Shown here: one piece after another, positions 6,379 to 11,272 of the stretch
Layout: every line of letters begins with the position of its first letter
Position numbering within the stretch: the first letter of the stretch is position 1
From: JAUWCW01 sp030609125 [NCBI: Candidatus Rokuibacteriota bacterium]
GTDB lineage: Bacteria; JAUVQV01
NCBI GenBank assembly: GCA_030609125.1
Contig: JAUWCW010000033.1
Location: 1-11,272, forward strand
Direction of reading: 5' to 3'
DNA: 11,272 nucleotides
Program-made: the position numbers and the translations under genes
The notes under the pieces: generated by a model
Databases searched by the model: none
Told to the model about the DNA's origin: nothing
The model's input: the letters and a program-made list of their open reading frames with translations, nothing else

Positions 6379-7758
6379 GTGAAGAATCTCATAGTCATAG
6401 GCGGCGGACCGGGAGGGAATATGGCGGCCCTCACCGCTGCCCGGCACGGAACAAGGGACGTGGTGCTGATCGAGAAGGGGGCACTGGGAGGAACCTGCAC
6501 GAACCGCGGATGCATACCGACCAAGTTCCTCCTCTCCCGGCTGGAGCAGTCCGCTCCAGGCACGGATGACGCCGGCAGAACGTGGCTGAAAATGATAAAG
6601 CACAAGGACGCCCTGGTGAGAGGGCTCTCCTCTTCCATAGGCAGGAGCTGTCGGGAAGCGGGGGTGGAACTGCTTGCCGGACATGGTCGGCTCTGCGGAG
6701 AGCACTGCGTGGAAGTCACCGGGCCCGAAGGCGGGACAACGCGGCTGGAAGCGAAAAAGATCATCATCGCAACCGGATCCTCCCCGGCCAGGATCCCGGC
6801 CTTCTCTATCGACGGTGAACAGGTCCTCACCAGCACCGAAGCCCTGAGCCTGCAGCGCCCTCCCGCCTCCCTGGTCATTATCGGCAGCGGGGCGGTGGGC
6901 TCCGAATTCGCTTTCATCTTCAATCGGGCGGGGACGAAGGTGACTGTCGTGGAAGCCATGGACCGCCTCTTCCCCGGGGAGGACCAGGAGGTACACGATC
7001 TCTTTACCGGCGTCTATCGAAAAATGGGCGTGGATTTCGTGGTCGGAGACACCGTCGACGGAGTCGAGCCGAAAGCGGGCGGCATGGCGACGGTGCGCCT
7101 CAGGTCGGGCGAGACCCTGGAAGCGGAAAAGGTCCTTGTCGGCATAGGGCGTCGGCTTCTGAGCGACGACATCGGCCTGGAAACGGCTGGAATCGAGAGA
7201 GGTCCCGGGGGAGAAGTCCCGGTTGACGATGACCTCCGGACCAGCTGCCCGGACATATTCGCCGTGGGGGACGTGACGGGAAAGATGCTCCTCGCCCACC
7301 TGGCCACGTTTCAGGGGGTGCAGGCCGCCCGCCGTGCCTCGGGAAGCGCGGCACGGGCGGTGCCGTATCACGCGGTGCCCTGGTCGATCTTCACCACACC
7401 CGAAATAGCGACGGTCGGGCTGAACGAGACGGAGGCCGCGAAGAGGGGGGTGGGCTGCGTTTCGGCCATCGTGCCCTGGATGGACAACATCAAGGCCCGG
7501 ATAGACCGGTCCACCGAGGGCTTCGTCAAGATCGTGGCCGACCCCGGGGACGGCCGGATCGTCGGCGGCACCATTGTCGGCAATCACGCCTCGGACATGA
7601 TACACATCCTCTCCACCCACATACACTCCGGCGCGACGGTCACCGACATGGCCGGCATGGTTTTCGCTCATCCCGGCTTGGCGGAGACGGTCTACGAGGT
7701 GGCACAGAAACTCCGGCACGAAGTGGCCCGGGGCGCAAGCGCCGGGGCCGGTAGCTGA
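6379..7758 (+). CDS. lpdA: Dihydrolipoyl dehydrogenase (pyridine nucleotide-disulfide oxidoreductase)
   Basis: The 459-residue flavoenzyme is of the family that reoxidises dihydrolipoamide with NAD in 2-oxoacid dehydrogenase or glycine cleavage complexes. Seen: FAD-binding GGGPGG (8-13), redox disulfide GGTCTNRGCIPTK with C40 and C45, second Rossmann GSGAVG (169-174) for NAD, the second FAD contact DIFAVGDVTG (292-301), and the C-terminal interface HPGLAE with the catalytic pair H431 and E436. Length is typical (about 460-475). It begins with GTG at 6379 behind GGGGGA (6367-6372). No lipoyl carrier, E1, E2 or gcv gene lies beside it, so it serves complexes encoded elsewhere or a non-standard disulfide substrate. 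All residues expected for lipoamide dehydrogenase are kept, which argues against mercuric or glutathione reductase. It is divergent from the methyltransferase operon. Confidence 0.92.
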   Translation: MKNLIVIGGGPGGNMAALTAARHGTRDVVLIEKGALGGTCTNRGCIPTKFLLSRLEQSAPGTDDAGRTWLKMIKHKDALVRGLSSSIGRSCREAGVELLAGHGRLCGEHCVEVTGPEGGTTRLEAKKIIIATGSSPARIPAFSIDGEQVLTSTEALSLQRPPASLVIIGSGAVGSEFAFIFNRAGTKVTVVEAMDRLFPGEDQEVHDLFTGVYRKMGVDFVVGDTVDGVEPKAGGMATVRLRSGETLEAEKVLVGIGRRLLSDDIGLETAGIERGPGGEVPVDDDLRTSCPDIFAVGDVTGKMLLAHLATFQGVQAARRASGSAARAVPYHAVPWSIFTTPEIATVGLNETEAAKRGVGCVSAIVPWMDNIKARIDRSTEGFVKIVADPGDGRIVGGTIVGNHASDMIHILSTHIHSGATVTDMAGMVFAHPGLAETVYEVAQKLRHEVARGASAGAGS

Positions 7759-7807
7759 CTCCTCGCTCCCACCCGGAAACACCTGCTTTCTCAACGGTGA
7801 GGTTCGT

Positions 7808-7829
7808 CACCGACCCTCTCCTGTCGGTG
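7808..7829 (+). other. Hairpin downstream of lpdA, possible weak transcription end
   Basis: CACCGAC (7808-7814) and GTCGGTG (7823-7829) pair perfectly around the 8-nt loop CCTCTCCT, 50 nt after the lpdA stop. No T-tract follows, so it is not a standard intrinsic terminator; it may stabilise the mRNA 3' end or act with a factor. Confidence 0.35.
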
Positions 7830-7967
7830 CACTATTGATAGTCTATGGCACCTGAAAAGACCCTCGATCCGGACGGCCACTTCCCGGCAATACTTAAAGT
7901 GACTTATGAACAAAACACAACGGGCGCCCTTGTAAATTGCGTTGTACTCTTTAATCATTCCGCTAAC

Positions 7968-7996
7968 TTGACAGACCACCATAAAGAAAGCATTAT
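7968..7996 (+). promoter_or_regulatory. Promoter of the amidase/actin operon
   Basis: A perfect TTGACA (7968-7973) is followed at 17 bases by CATTAT (7991-7996, 4 of 6). TATAAG (7994-7999) overlaps the -10 but at a 20-base spacing. The leader to the amidase start is about 65 nt. The box lies in the AT-rich part of the spacer. Confidence 0.47.
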
Positions 7997-8068
7997 AAGT
8001 GCCGACGGAGGAGTGAGACGCCGTCCGGACAGAAGATTCCCGGCTGAGGAGGGAAGGAGAGGGCGGAA

Positions 8069-9133
8069 TTGGTGCCGATGATTTCGGTTCTCATCGAGCG
8101 CAGGAACCTGAGAATGAAGAGCAACATTCTCAGGGGAGTCTTCGAGGACAATCTGCGCGTCCTCGGCAGGAGGGCAGCGCCCCGGTGGGGGACAGGTTTC
8201 ACGCTCTCGAGGAAACTCCTGCTCTCGCTCTGCACGGCGGTGGTCATGGTCCTTATTCACGGCAGTTTCCCGTCGCACCAGTGGTTCCCGGAGAGTCAGA
8301 TCAGGGCGGGCCTTCTCTACCGGCAGCCCGTCGGCGTGCCGGATCTGCGGGGTCCCGCAGGGGCCCTCTCCGGTGAAGTCTTCCAGGCCCTGACCGAAAA
8401 CCAGGAGGTTCCGCTTTGGCGGCTTCTCGGCATGGGCGTGAAAACCATCATGATCGACCCCGGCCACGGCGGCCGGGACTCCGGCGCCATCGGCACCCGG
8501 GGAACGATGGAGAAAGACCTCGTTCTCGATATCGCCAGAAGGCTCAAGTCGAAGCTGGAGGTTTATGACGATTACCGCGTCGTCCTGACGCGTGACGAGG
8601 ATGTGCAGGTGCCCTTGAAAGAAAGGGTGGAACTGGCGCAGCGCCACCAGGCGGACATCTTCATATCGATTCATCTCAACTACCTGCCGCAGAAGCCCAT
8701 CAACATCATCGAAACCTTCTACTTCGGGCCGTCTGACGACGTCAAGACATCACGCCTGGCGGAAAAGGAGAACGCCGGTTCGGAGATCGGCCTCAACAAT
8801 TTCAAGGAAATGGTGGAGAAACTCAACGACGAGCTCAGGCTTGTGGAATCACGGGAGCTTGCTGTTTCCATCCAGAGCAGCCTCTACAACAGCAGCAGGA
8901 AGCACGGCAGCGACATCTTCGATTACGGTACCAAGCAGGCCCCTTTCGTGGTCCTTCTCGGCGTCGACGTACCGTCCGTCCTGGTCGAACTCTCATGCCT
9001 CAGCAACGTGGAAGAGGAGAAGAAGCTCAACACAGAGAGTCACAGGGAGAACATCGCCCGCTATCTCGAGACCGGCATTCTGGATTATCTGGGAAGAAAC
9101 AAAGGAGAAGCCCTGTATGGCGCAAGCAGATAA
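8069..9133 (+). CDS. Membrane-anchored N-acetylmuramoyl-L-alanine amidase (Amidase_3)
   Basis: The product cleaves the bond between N-acetylmuramic acid and L-alanine in peptidoglycan, on the periplasmic side. Seen in the 354-residue frame: a basic cytoplasmic leader, one transmembrane or uncleaved signal segment (48-65), a linker, then the Amidase_3 domain (about 124-342) with zinc ligands H133 in DPGHGG, E148 in MEKDL and H202 in SIHLN, catalytic E307 in VLVELSCLSN, and KQAPFVVLLG before it. Insertions between H202 and E307 match the AmiA/B/C class. The start is uncertain: TTG 8069 has the best spacing to AGGAG (8055-8059), GTG 8072 and ATG 8078 are also possible, and ATG 8114 has its own AGGA. 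All keep the membrane segment. Its last 17 nt overlap the start of the actin gene, a sign of coupled translation. Enzyme class is firm; a septal role is inference. Confidence 0.92.
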   Translation: MVPMISVLIERRNLRMKSNILRGVFEDNLRVLGRRAAPRWGTGFTLSRKLLLSLCTAVVMVLIHGSFPSHQWFPESQIRAGLLYRQPVGVPDLRGPAGALSGEVFQALTENQEVPLWRLLGMGVKTIMIDPGHGGRDSGAIGTRGTMEKDLVLDIARRLKSKLEVYDDYRVVLTRDEDVQVPLKERVELAQRHQADIFISIHLNYLPQKPINIIETFYFGPSDDVKTSRLAEKENAGSEIGLNNFKEMVEKLNDELRLVESRELAVSIQSSLYNSSRKHGSDIFDYGTKQAPFVVLLGVDVPSVLVELSCLSNVEEEKKLNTESHRENIARYLETGILDYLGRNKGEALYGASR

Positions 9134-10130
9134 GAAGCTTCACATCGGCATCGACCTCGGAACCTCACGGAGCTCAACCGCCGCCGACAACGGCGAAAAG
9201 AGGTGGATCACCAGCTACGTCGGCTGGCCGAAGGATTTCGTCGCCGCCCAGGTGGTGGGAAAAGAGGTCCTCTTCGGCGACGAGGCACTGGAGAACAGGC
9301 TCTCCCTCCAAATCTGCCGACCCCTCGAGAGAGGTATCATCAGGGAGGGGATCGAGCGCAGTGAGGAAGCCGTCAAGGCCATCATCAGGCACCTGGTGGA
9401 GCTGGTCTCGAAGGACTCGGACGCCCGGATCCACGCGGTGGTAGGTGTGCCCGCCGAGTCCCTGAACATCAACAAGCTGGCCATACGCAAGGCGGTGTCC
9501 GAGTACGTTCACTCACTCATGGTGGTCTCCGAGCCCTTCGCCGTCGCCTACGGGATGGGACAGCTGAAAAACGCCATGGTCATCGATATCGGCGCCGGCA
9601 CCACCGATTTCTGCATCATGCACGGCGCCATCCCGGGGGAGGACGACCAGAGGACCAACCTCAACGCCGGGGACCACATCGACGAGCAGCTCTTCAGCAA
9701 CCTCAGTGAGAAGTATCCCAACGCCACGTTCAACATCAACATGGTCCGCCAGTTCAAGGAACAGTACAGCTTCGTCGGCGACATCGACGATGAGATCAAG
9801 GTCGAGATCCCCGTGGACGGAAAGCCCGTCATGCATGACATCAAGGACGAGATGCGCCGCGCATGCGAAAGCATTCTGCCGGCCCTGATCGAGACAACAG
9901 CGGAGCTGATTGCAGGCTTCGACCCCGAGTTCCAGGCAAAGGTGAAGAAGAACATCATTCTCGCCGGAGGGGGGAGCCTTATCCGGGGGATCGACGGCGT
10001 CCTCCAGGAGGCCCTCAAGGAGTACGGATCCTGCAAGGTGACCTGCGTCGACGATCCGCTTTTCGCCGGGTCTCTCGGGGCACTCAAGCTGGCCCAGGAC
10101 ATGCCGGCGTCCTACTGGGAGACTCTCTGA
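9117..10130 (+). CDS. MamK-family bacterial actin, non-magnetosome context
   Basis: The 337-residue product is an actin/Hsp70-superfamily ATPase expected to form cytoplasmic filaments. Seen: phosphate-1 loop IGIDLGTSRSS (10-20), SYVGWPKD (33-40), catalytic-region VVSEPFAVAYG (136-146), phosphate-2 VIDIGAGTTDF (155-165), IPGEDDQ with NAGDHIDEQL (172-192), KEQYSFVGD (214-222), adenosine motif ILAGGGSLIRG (281-291), and a C-terminus VTCVDDP-F-G--GALKLA ending PASYW. These segments follow Magnetospirillum MamK closely from end to end (as recalled, not aligned) and much better than MreB, FtsA or ParM; length is near MamK's about 347. ATG 9117 has AAAGGAG (9101-9107) nine bases upstream and lies inside the end of the amidase gene. 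No mamA/B/E/M/O/P/Q genes are in view, so it is probably a MamK-like actin used for envelope or cell-shape work. The frame continues open upstream to 8841 only as a shadow of the amidase. Confidence 0.9.
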   Translation: MAQADKKLHIGIDLGTSRSSTAADNGEKRWITSYVGWPKDFVAAQVVGKEVLFGDEALENRLSLQICRPLERGIIREGIERSEEAVKAIIRHLVELVSKDSDARIHAVVGVPAESLNINKLAIRKAVSEYVHSLMVVSEPFAVAYGMGQLKNAMVIDIGAGTTDFCIMHGAIPGEDDQRTNLNAGDHIDEQLFSNLSEKYPNATFNINMVRQFKEQYSFVGDIDDEIKVEIPVDGKPVMHDIKDEMRRACESILPALIETTAELIAGFDPEFQAKVKKNIILAGGGSLIRGIDGVLQEALKEYGSCKVTCVDDPLFAGSLGALKLAQDMPASYWETL

Positions 10131-10150
10131 CTGCCCTTCAAACACCGTCT

Positions 10151-10186
10151 CCTGTCTCCGGAAGCTACGCTTACGCCTATGACAGG
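10151..10186. repeat. Overlapping inverted repeats after the actin gene
   Basis: CCTGTC (10151-10156) can pair with GACAGG (10181-10186), while CTCCGG (10156-10161) can pair with CCGGAG (10189-10194). The two stems cross, so they are alternatives or a pseudoknot. There is no T-tract. Possible structured 3' end of the operon, weak evidence. Confidence 0.25.
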
Positions 10187-10195
10187 GACCGGAGG

Positions 10196-10233
10196 CTGAA
10201 GTGAGTCACCGCACCTTCAGGTCATGTGATCAC
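10196..10233. repeat. Pair of palindromes GTGAGTCAC and GTGATCAC ahead of the second methyltransferase
   Basis: CTGAAG (10196-10201) and CTTCAG (10215-10220) are an inverted pair, with GTGA-G-TCAC (10201-10209) inside; GTGATCAC (10226-10233) is a perfect 8-bp palindrome. They lie about 100 bp before the gene at 10330, where an operator could act, but no regulator can be named. No good promoter boxes were found in 10131-10329. Confidence 0.25.
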
Positions 10234-10329
10234 GAATACGTACGCCGACGGGGTGGTTGGCTTCACAACGACGCCGGAAGGCATCGTGGACTTCACATAC
10301 CTCTGCAACGGTAAAGCACCGGAAATCGT

Positions 10330-11085
10330 ATGGATTACTTCATCGAACTCTACGGCTCTCTGCCGCGGGCCGGGCCGGGGGATGATGCCTCGACCCGGAG
10401 GGCCTTCGAGATGATGACGGCCCTTCCGTCCGCGCCAATAATCCTGGACATCGGATGCGGTCCGGGGAGACAGACCATCGAGCTCCTCAGGCTGTCCCGG
10501 GGCAGGGTGACGGCCCTCGACCTGCTGCCGCGGATGATGGAGCGAGTCAGAGAGGCGGCCGAGCAGGCCGGGCTCGCCGACCGTCTCGAGACGGTCCTGA
10601 TGGACATGAACGACATGGAGTTCGAGCCGTCGAGTTTCGACATCGTCTGGTCCGAGGGTGCAATCTACTTTCTCGGATTTGAAAAAGGACTGAGAAAGGT
10701 GAAGGAGTACGTCAAACCCGGCGGGTACGTAGCGGTGAGCGAGGCGGTGTGGCTTAGACCGGATCCTCCCCGGGAGGTCCTCGACTTCTGGAAGGACTAC
10801 CCGGAGATCGACACCGTGGAAAGAAAACTCGAGATCGTAGAGCAGATCGGCTACGAAAGGGTCGGCCACTTCACCCTGCCGGCTTCATCCTGGACGGAAC
10901 TCTATTACGATCCCATGGCGGAGCGTATCGCCCAGCTCGAGGGGGAGTGGAAAGGGATACCCGAGGCCAAGGACGTGCTGGCCGAGGCCCGCAACGAGAT
11001 ATCGGTGTTCCAGCGGTTCTCGAGCTGGTTCAGTTACGCCTTCTTCGTTCTTCGAAAGCCGGAGGAGCCGTCCGGAGGCGAATAA
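10330..11085 (+). CDS. Class I SAM-dependent methyltransferase
   Basis: The 251-residue cytoplasmic protein begins MDYFIELYGSLPRAGPGDD with STRRAF (21-26), then SAM motif I LDIGCGPGRQT (39-49), acidic end of strand 2 in ALDLLP (D64), a DM-DMEF segment (92-98), WSEGAIYFLGF (107-117) after strand 4, and VKPGGYVAVSEAVWL (128-142). The C-terminal part has FWKDYPEID, EIVEQIGYE--GHFTLP and W-ELYYDP, a pattern shared by a widespread UbiE-like family whose substrate is not settled. ATG 10330 is the only good start: an in-frame TAA lies 12 nt upstream. The ribosome binding site is weak (CGGAAA). It follows the actin gene by 199 nt and may be expressed separately. No cue ties it to the amidase/actin pair. 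Methyltransferase class is firm, substrate unknown. Confidence 0.9.
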   Translation: MDYFIELYGSLPRAGPGDDASTRRAFEMMTALPSAPIILDIGCGPGRQTIELLRLSRGRVTALDLLPRMMERVREAAEQAGLADRLETVLMDMNDMEFEPSSFDIVWSEGAIYFLGFEKGLRKVKEYVKPGGYVAVSEAVWLRPDPPREVLDFWKDYPEIDTVERKLEIVEQIGYERVGHFTLPASSWTELYYDPMAERIAQLEGEWKGIPEAKDVLAEARNEISVFQRFSSWFSYAFFVLRKPEEPSGGE

Positions 11086-11100
11086 CGCGACTTCCTGCTA

Positions 11101-11272
11101 CCTCGAAATCACATTCTGAACGCGGAAGCCAGATTCAAAGCGGTATTTGTCCCGGTGCTCGTCGCGGCCGGTTTCGGCCTTGTCCGCAGGTTCAACTATC
11201 TTCTCTTTCACAGCCTTGTTGAGCTGTGAAGTATCGTCGTTGCCGCCGGGATGTTTACCTGGCACTGTTTGC
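11101..11272 (+). pseudogene. MASE3 sensor-domain start interrupted by in-frame TGA (gene remnant or truncated)
   Basis: In the frame of the preceding gene's stop, 11101-11226 encodes a hydrophobic helix (AVFVPVLVAAGFGLV) followed by NYLLFHSLVEL, then TGA at 11227-11229, then SIVVAAGMFTW up to the window edge. Together this reproduces the first part of the MASE3 membrane sensor domain (consensus about nYLLFHtlvElFSIVVA-gIF--AW), normally at the N-terminus of histidine kinases or diguanylate cyclases. The TGA sits exactly where the family has F (ELFSIVV). No ATG and no ribosome binding site precede the fragment; the only GTG in frame (11155) falls inside the helix. This looks like a decayed gene. 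A sequence error, or a TGA read through, is possible. The output domain lies beyond the window. Confidence 0.5.

Larger units (their letters stand above)
7759..8068. other. Intergenic spacer, 310 bp, less GC-rich than its surroundings
   Basis: No credible gene is seen. The first half holds a 7-bp hairpin (7808-7829) and a small palindrome ACTAT-TG-ATAGT (7831-7842). The middle (about 7885-8000) is clearly richer in A and T than the rest of the window and carries the amidase promoter. The last part is a purine-rich leader with the ribosome binding site. Two short frames cross it (7791-7982 minus, 7845-8081 plus) without start signals or recognisable protein features. Confidence 0.6.

Noticed and set aside
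7726-7755. GGCGC-AA-GCGCC hairpin as an lpdA terminator
   Set aside because: It is only 5 bp, lies within the coding end, is flanked by mismatches and has no T-tract.
6325-7794. 489-residue minus-strand open frame
   Set aside because: It is the antisense shadow of the lpdA gene in GC-rich DNA; no motif or start signal.
7791-8081. Small genes in the spacer before the amidase (63 residues minus, 78 residues plus)
   Set aside because: Neither has a ribosome binding site or recognisable protein pattern, and the plus frame runs through the promoter and leader of the amidase.
8841-9116. 92-residue N-terminal extension of the actin frame
   Set aside because: It overlaps the amidase coding frame and precedes the actin's phosphate-1 motif with Ser/Thr-rich low-complexity text typical of a shadow.
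9117-10130. Evidence for a magnetosome island
   Set aside because: Only a MamK-like gene is seen; none of the other core mam genes is in the window, and MamK-like actins occur in non-magnetotactic bacteria.
10157-10203. YAYDRDRRL, resembling a YD repeat of Rhs proteins
   Set aside because: Only about nine residues match, in an intergenic stretch with no neighbouring repeat units; likely chance.
10226-10414. 62-residue open frame starting GTG 10226
   Set aside because: It runs into the methyltransferase gene in another frame and has no ribosome binding site or family likeness; its first 35 residues look protein-like but cannot be supported.
11227-11229. TGA as a selenocysteine codon
   Set aside because: MASE3 proteins are not known selenoproteins, the family residue here is phenylalanine, and the fragment also lacks a start codon, so decay is simpler.

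Overview
The window is about 11.3 kb of gene-dense, GC-rich bacterial chromosome with no phage, transposon, CRISPR, rRNA or tRNA signal. Several genes resemble the Desulfobacterota (former Deltaproteobacteria) and related anaerobes: an HflX with a long N-terminal extension, a CPWW-type methyltransferase, an exported isoaspartate methyltransferase, a MamK-family actin and a MASE3 sensor fragment. This placement is inferred from protein style only; no phylogenetic marker was compared.

Left part (1-5644). A truncated hypoxanthine phosphoribosyltransferase gene (minus, leaving the window at base 1) is divergent from a small coiled-coil lipoprotein gene. The lipoprotein gene converges on hflX (ribosome-associated GTPase, minus) with a 22-nt overlap. 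hflX is divergent from pcm (plus), across a 163-bp spacer that carries three copies of TGACAGG/CCTGTCA and back-to-back promoter-like boxes. pcm encodes a protein-isoaspartate methyltransferase that unusually carries a signal peptide. It converges, with a 79-nt overlap, on a gene for a large membrane protein with a degenerate spermidine-synthase-like domain.

Middle part (5653-7758). The membrane-protein gene is the second gene of a minus-strand operon led by a small class I SAM-dependent methyltransferase. That operon is divergent from an orphan dihydrolipoyl dehydrogenase gene (plus). A good promoter for the methyltransferase (TGGTCA-17-TACAAT) fixes its start at 6222.

Right part (7759-11272). 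After a 310-bp spacer holding a hairpin and a promoter, a membrane-anchored N-acetylmuramoyl-L-alanine amidase gene overlaps by 17 nt a gene for a MamK-family actin. No other magnetosome gene is visible. This cell-wall hydrolase/actin pair is the most interesting arrangement here. A second class I methyltransferase follows. The last 170 bases encode the first transmembrane part of a MASE3 sensor domain, interrupted by an in-frame TGA and lacking a clear start, so probably a gene remnant.

The window is a run of short, alternately oriented transcription units rather than one pathway. Its functional themes are protein quality and ribosome rescue (hflX, pcm), cell envelope (lipoprotein, amidase, actin), and an unusually high number of SAM- or spermidine-synthase-fold genes (four).
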